Below, piece by piece: positions 11,886-23,597 of a DNA stretch of 64,000 nucleotides. Source of the stretch: Oscheius tipulae (taxonomy: Eukaryota; Nematoda; Chromadorea; Rhabditida; Rhabditidae); the NCBI GenBank assembly GCA_037178975.1, contig JASJZH010000006.1:11036001-11100000 (forward strand), written 5' to 3'. Under the pieces are notes generated by a model. It was given only the letters and a program-made list of their open reading frames with translations. It had not been told where the DNA came from and ran no database searches. The position numbers were made by a program, and so were the translations under genes. The number at the start of each line of letters is the position of its first letter. The first letter of the stretch is position 1.

Positions 11886-14052
11886 TTATTGAAGGCTTGG
11901 GAGTTTGTTGTTGTAGTCCGCGTAGCTCAACCAATAGAGACAGTTAAAAAATATAAAAAAGATAGGGAACATGACTCGCGAGACCAGGTCGGCTCTTTTC
12001 GCATTGTCGGCGTATTCCATACGACGTTGGATCCATAGAACCAATTTACATCGGCGGACAAGTCTCCAGTACTTATTTGTTCTGAATCAGGTTTCTTTAA
12101 TTTTTTTTCGGAGAACTGTACTTGCTGAGACGATTTGAACCCATTACTAAGAGTTCAGTCGTTTCCGGGCCACCATTGTCATTCTGCCTGATCCAGACCT
12201 GATTGTCAGCTATGCTTGGTGCCGGACGGTAGTCGTCTTGAAAACTTACGCTGTCCTGAAAATTGAGGCGTGAAATTGAGGACAAAGAGACACTGACCGC
12301 CCGGCCGGTGGTCAATGTCGCGTGAGCATTTTCGATGAGAAGAGATCCTCTTTCGGCCCGCGACGCCTTTCCAACTCTCCCTAAAGAATCGTTTTGCGCC
12401 GCTTTTAGGCCAATCTCACATTTGTAGTAGGATCGTGTAGATATGTACGTTACCCAAGCGAATTCTAGCAGAGCACCAAAAATGAAAGTCAAGCAGGCGC
12501 CAATCCAAACATCTATGGCTTTGGTATACGAGACAGGAGGTAGTTTGGCGTTGATTCCGGAAGCTTGAGTTGTCATTGTGAGCAACGTGGTCACTCCCAG
12601 CGTGACCCGAGCCGGTACGGCTGTTCTATCCAGCCAGAACGATACCCTAGTTTCAAATTTTTGGCGAGAGTGTGGATCACAAACCATGAGACAATAACCA
12701 GCATAGTTGAAGGAATGTAAAGCTGTAGGAGATAGTAACTGAACTGCCTTTTCAGCTCAAGAACAGTTCTCAGACAAGAGTAGGTTCCAGTGTTTGTCCG
12801 ACTGGTGCAGTATCCAGTGGTCACCTAAAACGTTGTTTTTCTGGGACAGCTAACATATGCAAACGTTGTTTAGCTGGAAGGAAGGTAGCGAGGAATGCAG
12901 CCCATCTTTCAGCTGAATGGGATCAGTTTCCTGCCAGCGGTATTCTGCGAGGAATGGATTCTTTTGGACAAGTACCCAGTTACCTATATCGCTATCGGTA
13001 TATGCGTAGGAAGCAAGGTCAATCAGACAGGTTTGCACATCCATCGGGTAGTACTGTAATGGTTATTCTTACTACACGACGTATTGTGTGTATGTGCGTG
13101 ACGAGCTACTTGTGAATAATTCCCACGTCTTCAGATTGTAACCCAATACTCGGCTCTGGGTCCGAGAAAGTTTGGCGCAAAGTATGTAAAATCTTAAATA
13201 AAACTTTCTTGCCTGTAAATGCATGGGACAAGAAAGAACCAGTGATATTCTAACAGAGTACAGAATCGCTCCATTCTTGTAGATCCTAATGAGAATGTTC
13301 GGTTTGTCGATCATATGCTTATTTGCTTGTTTCTCATTCTGAATAGAGATTTCGAGGTGTGAAAGATACTCAAACCTGGAAGAAACTGTCAGGCATCCAA
13401 ATTTGTTGTCCATATGTCAATATGATAAAGTTTGGAGTCTCGTCTCCTGGATAACCATAAGCCAGACGACCATCTACCCAGCTTTCCCGAAAGGTCATCT
13501 GCACACTATATTCCATGTTGACATCATCGATTTTAGAAATACTAAAAATGATCTATAGACGGGCATCGCCTCACGAAATAAGTCCTTTATGAGACCTATT
13601 ATCGCTTGACTACGGTGCTAAGATTTCTACAAACGAGCCCAATTAGAATGATCCGTAGTTATATGTACTACTACGTCATTAGTAGACAAGGTAAAAACTT
13701 GCCTTCGGATGAGCATATTGACCCGTACGATTACAGGACCGTGAGTTCCTAAAAATGCAACTTTTGGATATGAACTCTTTCAAATTACCGTTCCTCTTGA
13801 GGTCAATTCCCGGAGGACGAACTCTCCAGTCGTAGCCTTTTCCTAGTAGTCGCTTTATGATCTCAGTATCCGAGAGTGCGTCTGCTTCGCTGAAAAAGGT
13901 TTGTCACCTTATTCACAACTCATAATTGCTTTAGGTTCTCTACTCGACACCAAAAGTTCACCGCGGGTTTCGATGTTATTTCTCATGAATTAGCCGGATA
14001 TTAGGCTACTGACCAATGGGGAAACGCTCTTTCCTTATGTATCTCATTCGTC

Positions 14053-14107
<55 letters not shown>

Positions 14108-15520
14108 TCTCTTCCTGTCTCTCTGTCCTCACTTTCACTACTTGTGTAAATTTTCGTTCCGTAAAACTAACCTCGGTTTAGTACAGTATACCAAAAGCAA
14201 TAGTAGAAATAGAGTAAGCCGCATACACCTGCCGCAACAGCCAGTTACTCTCTGCGGAGGTAAATCTGGCATCAAAAGGTTAACAGTATCAGAGACGAGG
14301 GAAAAGGAAAGAGCTCAAGGCGAAAACAAGCTCAATCTGTAATTCATCCTAGGACAAAGAAATACGCTACTAGAGGATCTCGCGCAGTGGGAAGCCCGCC
14401 CACCAAGAAAAAGAGGGTGAAGGGGCGCCGCCAGCAGCTTTGGCTAGACTGACGGGAGAAATTGGGATCATGTCATTGTTTCCCGTCAATGAGAGTAACC
14501 TTTTTGCAACATGGATGACGGAAAGGGAAGTGGTTATGTGCGCGGGTTGAGTGCCGGTCAAAGAAGGGGCATAAACAGACAAGAAAGAGCTTCTCCATTC
14601 AATTGAGCTCAAGAAATAAATGGCTTCATAAATGAAGAGTTGTTGGTCATAAAACTCTCCGTTTCTCGAGTAATGAAAACGCAAAGAGGTAAGAAAGATA
14701 TATTTTCAAATCTAGCAAAAGATTTAAAGATTTTTGTCTAAATCTAAAGCAAAATGACGCGTATTTTCTCGCAGAGCCAATTGAAATGCAAAATGTTCCG
14801 ATTCGTTCGTTCACCTTTAGTCAAACTTCACAAAATTGAATATTCTGGATGGGCTCAAAAATAGTCTACCCTCCCACGGAATTTGATTTAACCCTACTGA
14901 CATGGAACGTTCAAAGATTTAAAAAAATATAGGCTTGTTTTAACACACAGGCAGTAATGGAAACTAGTGTAAAATGCAAAAGAGTAGCAAATAAAACTAT
15001 CTATTGGGGGATGAGTATTGTGTTGTGGTGCCTCTGGTGGGAAAATCCGCTTTTGAGTACTTTTGGGCAGCGCCTAAATGCAATCATAGAAGAACGGCAT
15101 TATGCATTCTGCAAGGCGTCAGTCTTTGACTCCGGTGGTAGTTTTACCAGTTTAGCCACACTCAGACTACTCTCAAGCATGACAATTTTATGGCACCGTC
15201 AAAGGATCATCATCAATGCGAGAGCCGGATCTGCTTGATGTAAATTATTCCCCAAGTATCTGAGATTTTCATTCCAGGAACATAAAAGGTTCTTTGTTCA
15301 ACACTCACACTGCTGCTGTCGTTGTAGTAATCGAAGGAGTTATTGTGCTTTTCTCGTGTTCAAGATTGCTTAGAACTTCGTCGATATCATCCGAAAAGGC
15401 TGTCTGAAATGTCTAAAACTTGTACTTTTCAGCTCAGTTTACCTTTGAAAGAGAAGAAAAAGCTGGCCGTCTACAAAAAACTAATGTTGCCAGAAAGAGG
15501 CAGAGTAGTGTCCTAGTCAT
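11886..15520 (-). CDS. glutamate-gated chloride channel subunit (GluCl)
   Basis: A complete cys-loop receptor on the minus strand. It starts at ATG 15520 with a signal peptide ([15 protein letters not shown]), then an acidic/Thr-rich linker and a long 1.4-kb intron. Ligand-binding domain exons carry IWMPDSFFQ, the cys-loop CPMHLQ...YYPMDVQTC (13 residues between Cys) and the second disulfide pair GYC...TGTYSC typical of GluCl and glycine receptors. M1 is [19 protein letters not shown]2 begins [16 protein letters not shown], the PAR motif of anion channels; M3 contains [13 protein letters not shown] with the Gly important for avermectin binding in this family. M4 ([17 protein letters not shown]) lies in the last exon, joined by a 40-bp intron, ending TAA at 11886. 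It forms pentameric inhibitory chloride channels at the plasma membrane of nerve and muscle. Two introns appear to use GC donors. Confidence 0.93.
14056..14131. repeat. (CT)n microsatellite
   Basis: An almost pure CT dinucleotide run with a few T-rich interruptions, followed by further CTCT-rich sequence. It lies in the long first-to-third exon intron of the chloride channel gene. Confidence 0.9.
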
Positions 15521-17272
15521 CGCTGAAAGCGAATATAATCAGAAGGGAGAGTAATTAAGAAAATTCAAGTTTATACAAACAGGATATCCTGACAATCAAA
15601 GATGAAGGATCAAATGACCGCGCGTGTAATTGTCAGGACTGAAGTGTCGCTACAGATACCTTTGCTTTGTGTCGGGTGGCGATAGCTGTTTGACTTCGCT
15701 CTTCAGCTTGAGGTGTTTCCGCTTTATAATTTATCGTAGGAGTCTATTATTTTACCTATACATAAAGTTTTTGGACCGTCAGGTTAAAGTGTTAAAAAGT
15801 TCGTTGAAGATAAGAATGTGGATGCAATTAGTTTGTGAGCTCATTGCCAAATGTCGAAAGCATAAAGGATCCGCATAGCTCAACTATTCGGTGCCATGGA
15901 CCATGAAACATGTCAGGTTTAGAAGCATAAACAATGTTTTAGGCTTGTGTGGAAGTATCAAAGTTAAAGGTACAAGGTAAACATGAAAGAAATCTACAAG
16001 AGGGCCGAGAGATGGGGAGACAGAGACAGATAGAGAGAGAGAGAGAGACAGAACGGGCCAACCTAACTCAGACTTACTATCGAGGCGCAGTGGTAGGGCC
16101 GTTGCTTCTCGTTCAAACGCTCGAGATTTTTAGCGCAGCTTGAAAGTTTTTCGCTTTGGCCGGGCCGAGGCTACACAGAAAAAGATGGCTCATTTGCAGA
16201 GTCTAACATTTTGCCACCTCCTCCATAAGGCCATTCAAATGAAGAATGGTGTGGTTGAAAAACTCACAGATTTAGCAGCAGCCACGTGTTTCATTACTGG
16301 GACGGAGGGCTCAGATACTTAAATACGAGATGACTTATAATTGGCGAGGGTGAGATTCCCTCGTCTGGTAATTATTAGAACTGACGGCGATGGATGAAGG
16401 GCAGCTTTTTCAACCATCTGGCTCATACTACTTTTTGACAAATGTGTTGTGCACAGCGAACATCAGTAGAAGAATAAGGAATTGAAAAGTTCTCTTTGCA
16501 CGTCACGGAACAAAGGTGGGAGGTGGCGCAGACGATGCGGAAAAAGACAAAAGGATTTACTGACTTCTGTTATCTATTGTTTTAAGACATCTCATATTCT
16601 GAGTTGTGTTTTGGGATGTTTTGCCCGTGTATATTATAAAAACTGGGTCGAGGGCACGTTTATATTCTTAAGGACCCTTAATCCGGGTAGGAAATTTGTA
16701 CTGACGTCTTTTAGGACAAATGTTTATGCGGTCAGACAAACTTCTACTTCTAGCTACACTTCAGACTTGCTCTAATACTCAAGATTTCTCAGTGAGCGAT
16801 CCCGGTTCATGTGACGCGACCCCGCACTGTTTGACTTCGCAGCTCAGATCTCCATTGAACACATAATCCGCCTGTCTCATTTATTTGCCAGTTGAAGTCA
16901 CTCGACTTTTCTATTAATACTAATTAGTAATTGTTCTGTGCAAACACCTTTTTCTTGTTTTGCGTTTCTGAATTTTCCAAAACGTGAACAAAGCTGGTTT
17001 GATGCCCTAACCGCTTCAAAAAAAGAACAGAGTTGTTTGCTACTGTCCGGCGCAGTCACAGTAAAAACCGTTACGTAAATCCTCACACAAATCAGCTGTC
17101 CACTCTTTGCAGAGTGCGAAGTGAGTTTAATTTGCCGCCTCTTTCTTTATCCACGTGAGAATGTGGAACGCTTTCAAAAAGTGAACTTCTGCTAGTAATC
17201 ATTCGATTGTTTTTCATATTGAGCTTTTGTCATCCTGTCAATATCTAATTTTTCAGCTCCGAGGTGAGCTCA
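15521..17272. other. spacer with GA-rich repeat
   Basis: No gene with splice support. A GA/GACA simple repeat lies near 16012-16052. Next to it (16083-16120) is a short tRNA-like fragment, an A-box-like AGGCGCAGTGG followed too closely by GTTCAAACG. Remaining short frames look random. Confidence 0.4.
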
Positions 17273-18071
17273 ATGGTTTCCGAGTTGCCGCAAGCCGATC
17301 CGTCACTTGGCTGCAACTGTCAGTATCCTATCGGGCTCGTCGTCTTCCTCATATTCACAATTTTGTCGTTATTGACATGTATTTGTGTCTGCTGCTGCGA
17401 TGTCACAAGAGTAAGCACCGTCTTTCATATGTTACAAGGATCGCCTGTTTGAAAGTTAAGGATTTTGTAAACCTGTTCACTTTTAATCTTAGGATCCTTT
17501 ACCACGTCTTTGTTTTTGGTCTAAACAGCTTGTTTAAAAGAGTTTGTCGCCCGTAGGGATGGAACCCGGGTCGCGCGAGCCGTAACAGCGCTCCTTACCA
17601 ATAACAGAACTTTTGGGCTGTAAAAATTCCTACATACGATTGCATTTCCTCACTTAGCTCAAAAACCCTACAAAAATGAATGTTGACCACAGAAGGTATC
17701 GAACACGAGGTTTTTAATATCTAAACCTCAAGTTAGTATCTACAGTTGGCCACGTACAGACGGTTTCCGGCAGACAGACAGGGACGTGGAAACTATTTTT
17801 TTCCAGTGTCGCATCTTTGGAAGACGAGATGACCCCTATATACACAAGGCCTCGTCCATTGATCCAAGGTTTTTCGACTCGTCGAAGTTTGTTCAAGATA
17901 GAAAAGTTTTAAATTTTCCAAAAATTGAAATTCAATTTATTTCAGATCTCACTTGACCCTCGACTGTTAGAGTACAGTCAGTTGCTCAACAGTAGTACGA
18001 ATTCTTCGCAATCGCGGTCCATTGACGTCCCATATTATTCAACCGACGGGTCGTTAGTGACAACAGTTTAG
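17273..18071 (+). CDS. small single-pass membrane protein
   Basis: Two exons (about 17273-17410 and 17946-18071) joined by a 535-bp intron encode about 87 residues. After a short N-terminus (MVSELPQADPSLGCNCQYP) comes one membrane span (GLVVFLIFTILSLLTCICVCC) ending in a Cys cluster suited to palmitoylation, then a polar tail rich in Ser/Asn and ending SLVTTV, which resembles a PDZ-binding C-terminus (S/T-x-V). The first exon is open upstream of this ATG after an acceptor (TTTTTCAG), so the true start may lie in an earlier exon that I could not locate. No signal peptide was seen. I do not recognise the family. Confidence 0.5.
17540..17615 (-). other. tRNA-like sequence (decayed tRNA or SINE head)
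   Basis: On the minus strand a D-arm-like ATTGGTAAGGAGCGC is followed by a T-arm-like GACCCGGGTTCCATCCC. The acceptor stem does not close convincingly and the box A match is poor. Could be a tRNA pseudogene or tRNA-derived repeat. It lies in the intron of the small single-pass protein gene. Confidence 0.25.
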
Positions 18072-19542
18072 ATTCTATTCCCATCTACTTCGCCGCATTC
18101 CCCTTTGATCTCAACCAGTTATTTTGTCAATTGCCATATTTGGAAAAGGACCTCAGTTAAAATGAACTTATCAAATCAGCTTTTTAACTGTAGCCGGGCT
18201 CGCCTGGGGGCGCATCTTTATGCAAATCAGAACAACTTTGTGTAGCGTAGTCTAGAGGCCCGAGGTTCTCTGTCTCTCTGTTTCTCTTGCTTCCTGTCTC
18301 TCTGGAGGCACTGCAGGCTAAATTCGATGTTTACGGAGATCACTCGACCTAAGTTGTCGTTTTCATACAAATTATATGCAAATCTTATTGGAAGTACTAT
18401 GGTCAGAACACTTTACACATTGAGCATATCGAGGCATGATTATTTTAGCATTAACATGAGTACTCTGACCTTTCTGCGATAAGATAAAAATGCTTTTTAC
18501 AGAGACATTTCACTCAGTCGATATCGTAGCCAAAAGGGCACAGATGTTCCCGCTTTTCCTTTTTTCAGTTCAGTGTCTCGGTCGGAAACAGTTTAAATCA
18601 GACCATGCACGTTCTTTGAAGGATTGTACCGTTTTAGTAGTCTCCTTCCAACGATAACGGGCCGACTTTATGTACATTGATCAATCAGAAAGCCCTATAA
18701 ATTGTCGTTCTCCTTCTTCGGTCGCTCCGACCGGTGTTTATAGTCCTTTAGAAGACGATACGCTTGAAATGGAACACAAACTACTGAGAACCCTATGCAG
18801 ACTGTTCGAAAATAGGTTTTTAGCGCATTTGCGCAAGATATGAGGTACCTTTTTGCGTCTCTTTTTTACACAAGTTTGCTCCAGACTATATGTTATTTCT
18901 GTTCAGCAATCTTTTTTTTTTAAATAGTCAGAGGGTAAAAGTTTTCAAATCGTTTTTAGGCATTCGTTTATTTCGGGCAAACATAGAAATAACTGGAGTT
19001 TATATATCACAGTCATCGTTTTTCTGCAAAGGACTGTTTTGTGAACATGTATCATCTAGCAGGAATCAATGCATCAGATGTAAACTGCTGTACTTGAGCG
19101 CACGTGCCCTGCTCGTGGTGTACCGCCTCCATAAAGATAGGCGACGGACGGGTCCACTATTGCATCACTTTCGGGCTGCTGGCCGCGTCCGACCGCTCCA
19201 TACACAACAACGCGGCGTCGGCTGTTTCGCAATCTTTCCCAAGTGACGGTTGTACTCGGAGCAGCCATTGGCGCGTCGCTTCGGCTCATCAATTTGACCT
19301 TTCGCTCTTGCTTATTCGTTTTTTGATGTACGAGGACCACAGAAAGGCTACCAGTCACCTGGCCGTCTCTATTGATCGCTCCTTGTGACTCAGCACGCCG
19401 TTTAGTCTCTTTCTTTAACTGTTTTTCTTTTTCAGATCTATCTTTTTCAGGAAACTCGAACTTATTCAGCTCTTACTGCTCACAATCTTCTAGCGCTCCC
19501 AAGCTCTTAACGCCCCTTCATCGGAAAAAAGTGTGTCTTAAT
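18072..19542. other. spacer upstream of the bZIP gene
   Basis: No convincing coding exon. It should contain the promoter and 5' UTR of the ATF4-like gene. A short CTCTGTCTCTCTG-type repeat lies near 18267-18305. Confidence 0.4.
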
Positions 19543-19572
19543 ATGATTCCCATTTCTTACTACTACTTTTAG
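19543..19572 (+). promoter_or_regulatory. possible 9-codon uORF just before the bZIP start
   Basis: ATG at 19543 opens a nine-codon frame (MIPISYYYF) whose TAG stop (19570-19572) is separated by a single base from the main ATG at 19574. ATF4-type mRNAs are classically regulated by uORFs under the integrated stress response, so this arrangement is suggestive. The same bases (ACTACTTTTAG) also read as a plausible 3' splice site, in which case the uORF would not exist in the mature mRNA. Confidence 0.35.
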
Positions 19573-19573
19573 A

Positions 19574-20990
19574 ATGTTCCAACCACAAGAAAGCGAGTTT
19601 ACGTCTCCGTTTGCGCCCTCATTCAGCCCTCTGAACAACGAGCAAGAAATCATGTGGGGAGTTTGGACTGGCACGGGAACTCAGGAGGAAACTTGTGGCA
19701 ACGTTGCCGTAAGTGTTTTACATGCTTTTGAGCAGGATCCTGTTTTAGCCTCGCACTCAGAGAGTTCGCTGTGGAACCGCCAGCACCGCTTGGGTTAATC
19801 CAAACTCCACGACTTTTGATCCCGACTTCAAGTGTGTTTTTAAGCGGGCCCAAGCCACCGCCACCACCTCTGCTTGCTCCACTGAGCTCGTTCACGACTC
19901 CATGTGCTGTTCCCTCGACGTAAGAATTTTCATCGATTCTGACAAGAATCTCCCTATTGTAGGACATCGAAAGTATGTGGGAGTTTGGTATTGCCGGAGG
20001 GCATATTATCGGAGGAGACTCTCACCCTACCTCGCATGGTGGCCCCGGATCTAGTTCCTACGTCGTTGTCGCCAAGCAGCAGTTTGTACAGTGCTGAATC
20101 GCCAGCCAACTGCCAAGTCCAAGCGTCGTCCCCAAGCCAACATTATTTTATATCACCAGCCCAGGTTTCATCTAGTGTTCAAGAAATGTAAGCGCTCTCT
20201 ATAAACTAGATATAGTCATGATTCTAGAGAATCAAACTTTTGCGAGTTCCTCACTGATGAGAACTATGAGGAGTTCGAACAGGACGTCTTCACCAGCTAC
20301 AGTCAATCTGGTAAGATTTTCATAGCTTCCGTACATGAAAATATTACAGCCGTTTTGGACTCGTGTCCCTTCCTCGATGAGATCATTGAATCTGTCAAGA
20401 CGGAGATCCGTCAGGAGCAGACCTTCTCTCCAGCGAGCTCCGTCAGTTCATCGCTGAGTCCGTCTATGGTTCCGACGTTGACGCTCAGCGCTGAACAGCC
20501 CGTCAAATTCGTCGGAGACGACGGAAAAGAGTACATGGTCGTTCTGCAGCCTATCGAAGAAGCTGTCAAGAAGGCACCCAAGAGAAAGTTGAGTGGAACT
20601 GTAAGTAATTCCTCTTGTGTCTCTTAGTCAATTTTTAGGACGAGACAATTAAGCAGAAGCGTACACCAGGAGTTTCTCTAGTCAACATGACCGAAGAAGA
20701 GATATCCGAGAGGAAAAAGGAACAGAACCGTGCTGCTGCCCAGCGATACCGTGAGAAGATGAAGGCGAGCAAGCAGGGTGAAGTTGAGGTACTTTTTTTG
20801 GTTCTTTTTTTGATGACTATGAAAGAATTACAATTCGTGATAAGACAACACACCACAGAGAACAAAGAACAATTTGCAGGAACAAAAAATGTTGACGGAT
20901 AGGAATGCCTATCTGCGAGTCGAAGCAGCTCGTCTGGAAAAGGAAATCGCATCGCTGAGATCCTTCATTTTCGACCGAGTCAGCTCGTAA
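19574..20990 (+). CDS. ATF4/ATF5-like bZIP transcription factor
   Basis: Starts at ATG 19574 (MFQPQESEFTSPFAPSFSP) and ends TAA 20988-20990. The C-terminal bZIP domain is split over two exons: basic region KKEQNRAAAQRYREKMKA (compare the ATF4/5 pattern KxEQNKxAAxRYR), then a leucine zipper with heptads in ...LTDRNAYLRVEAARLEKEIASLRSFI. Upstream are acidic patches (CEFLTDENYEEFEQDVF; SCPFLDEIIESVKTEI) and a Ser/Pro-rich region typical of transactivation domains. Introns are 38-45 bp. Exon 2-3 (19749-20164) are open in two frames; the direct splice from exon 1 enters the frame containing DDIESMWEFG and needs an extra 79-bp intron (20086-20164) to reach the bZIP frame. Known family role: nuclear factor for amino-acid and ER-stress responses. 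A poly(A) signal follows at 21174. Confidence 0.85.
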
Positions 20991-21173
20991 TATACCCCAC
21001 CCTCAACTCACTTGACATTCAACTGATCTACATCCCTCAGCTTTGTGTACTCGCATATTTTGATTCTAATTTTTTCTACACTAGATGCCCTTTTAACCGT
21101 TTTTGTACATAGTCCCAGCTTGGCATTTCTGTATAACTTTTAATAATTAGACACTGCTTAACCATTGTCATTG

Positions 21174-21179
21174 AATAAA
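21174..21179 (+). terminator. poly(A) signal AATAAA of the bZIP gene
   Basis: Canonical AATAAA 184 bp after the bZIP stop codon, on the same strand. Confidence 0.7.
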
Positions 21180-23366
21180 ATAAGGAAACAGAGAGTTCAA
21201 TTACTGGCCAAATGTGTGCTAAATCCTTTTTTGGCCACCTCTTCAGTCTTGAGGGCGTAATTAAAACAGCTGCGTGCACCTGGGGTCTTCCAGCCGCGGT
21301 TCAACGCCTCCTGTCACACTTATCCTCTGTCACTTTCCGCGAAATACGATTCTACGCCATGTAAAGCTGATTGATCTCTTGAAGAAACGACAAACATCAA
21401 AGATGGGCTTTAACGATTCACAAGCTAGAGAACAGTTAGGATGCACTTTAAAAAATGGAAACACTCAAGACTTAGTGACTTTAGTGAGGAACGAGGGGAA
21501 AAGATGAAGAGGAAGCAGAATATGTGACAGTTATGACTACTTCCTTTTCACAGCGTATGATTTTATAACAAAACGGTGTGACAGGCGCTTTCAGTATGAG
21601 AACAAAGAGGTAGGGAGAGATAGACAGAGAGACAGAGAGTGTTACTCAAACATTCCTCCAGATGTTTTATGATCGAGCTGTTACTCTCTGGGCTCCATTC
21701 TTACAAAGTTCTGATCCAAACTATGCGATTTCATTCTAATCTTTGTATAGTAAGCAGTCTCTCTCACTCTATCGCTGGTCCATATCCATCCGGCCCTGTA
21801 CGCACCTCGCCCACAATAGCTCATCAGTTCGCAGACTTGTCTGTGAATCTGAGCAGCCTGGGTTAGCCATCGTAGACGTCTGGTGTGTATTAAAACATTG
21901 GTTGAGAACTGCAGTGCTCGAACTGGTTTGACTTTCTAACTGTATAATTATTTTCTAAAGTTGCTTGTAATTTTCTATGTCATGTTCGTCAGCTGGTAAA
22001 CATACACCCATTTCCAGGCAAAAATTCTCACAGTAAATGTTTACCACCTGCAGAATATTGCAAAAGAGTCGTGTAGCGGCGTTTTCATTATGTCATTAGA
22101 ACTTTGCGCGCCCATTTAAGGATGCAAATTAAGCGTCTATTATAATTGTAGGCCTCTGAAAAAAAGAGGCTGATCGGATATTTTAAGCGCAATTTTCGCG
22201 ACTGCTGTCGACCCAGATGGTCTGTTTTGGCTAGTCCACTGCCGGGCTCTTCTCCCGGAATGTCCACTATAAACTAATCAAATCACAACCAATAAAGGAC
22301 TAACTTTCCGTAGATCCAATTAAGCACAGCCGATACAGCTCGGGGGCATTTCCTGATATATCCCCAGTTTCCTCCTTGTGCTTTTTACATGGATCCATCC
22401 CGTTCAAAATTCAAAAATTTGGCCCCTCGCAATTAAGTGGTCTCGTCAAATTAAGGTCGTAATGAGAAGGGCTACGATGTTGCGTAGCCATGGCTAGTGT
22501 TTACTTAATTCCTCGATAGTCTTCTGTCTTTGACAGATGTGAAGACTCTTGTTTGGTCTTCATGCTCCTTTGCCTTTCAATTCGAACATTATTCGCCCGT
22601 TCGGGAAATTACTTTGTCCTTAGACAGATCCACCCCGAGGGCAATGTTGGGGCCCTCTTCCTGGCGGATTCTATCGTCATCGTGACTGAGTGTCTTCAAG
22701 CATGATCCGTGACTGATTGCGCAGCTCTCCTTTCCACTCCAGCTCACTTTTTGCACCAATCATCTCATCTCTTGCACTTCTCCTTCACTCTCGACCATCC
22801 AATTATTTATTCGGGAGAGAGTGAGATCTTCACCGAGCTTGTTCTGCACCCGCTGTTTTGTTTGGCATCTATGCCTCAATCTGGAGCCCAGAACGATGCC
22901 AATTTGGAGTCAGGTTTACTACTCCAGCTACTACAAGTAGGAATAGGAATCGATGAATCTGGGGGCCCCTTGCTGCCAACTTTGTTTTGCTGAGATTTTC
23001 AATTTTCGTGGTCGAAAAACCATGGCGATTCTGCTAGCCGGCCATCTCTTTCCAACTTTTTAGTGCAGAGGAATCAACATTCATCCGTGTGTCTGACGTT
23101 TGCGTGACTATACTACTCATCACCTACCCCCTTGATTGACAACGATTCAATAAGATTACTCTCTGCATTTTTATGGACAGTCCGACACGAAAATTGCCTT
23201 CTTGTCTACGACCCGCCTCTCACACGATCTAGTCTATTTCGGCGTGAGACAAGGCTTCTCAGAACTGAGTCAACACACCTTCCCCGTTCAAAAGAATATG
23301 TAATGTGCAGCTCATAAACACTCTCCATTTTCTTCTTTGTTCATTTTTATTCTTTTAGGTACACAA
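21180..23366. other. spacer without convincing gene
   Basis: Only short unsupported frames. A GAGACA-type repeat is present near 21608-21640. Confidence 0.4.
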
Positions 23367-23597
23367 TATGAACACCGCAGTCCAGGTTGCTCTCTTCACC
23401 ACTCTGCTGGCCGTCGGTTAATTACAGGCCGGAAACCAAACAATAAGACTCTTTCAGTTTTAAGCGCTCCAGGTGAACAAGTAGTTTCATGCAACGCAGC
23501 GGAGCATCAAGAAATGCCATGTGTGTGCTGCAAGAAGGACTGCTGGTATACAATTGCCTCGGTCTGTTGCCTGAGGAACTCAAAACATCCAGTTTAG
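23367..23597 (+). CDS. small secreted cysteine-rich peptide
   Basis: Exon 1 (23367-23416) encodes a clean signal peptide (MNTAVQVALFTTLLAV); a 41-bp intron (GTTAAT...TTTCAG, to 23457) joins it in phase to exon 2 (23458-23597), which gives a mature part of about 46 residues ending at TAG. Cys are arranged C...CVCCKKDC...CC, seven in all. The intron, the signal sequence and the preceding acceptor (TTCTTTTAG) support a real gene. Similar small secreted Cys-rich proteins act as neuropeptides, antimicrobials or secreted effectors; nothing in the sequence decides between these. An alternative splice (donor at 23545 to an acceptor near 23598) would replace the tail by a longer one ending SRFCMARRPF. 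Function unknown. Confidence 0.5.
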   Translation, partial: YEHRSPGCSLHHSAGRRLITGRKPNNKTLSVLSAPGEQVVSCNAAEHQEMPCVCCKKDCWYTIASVCCLRNSKHPV

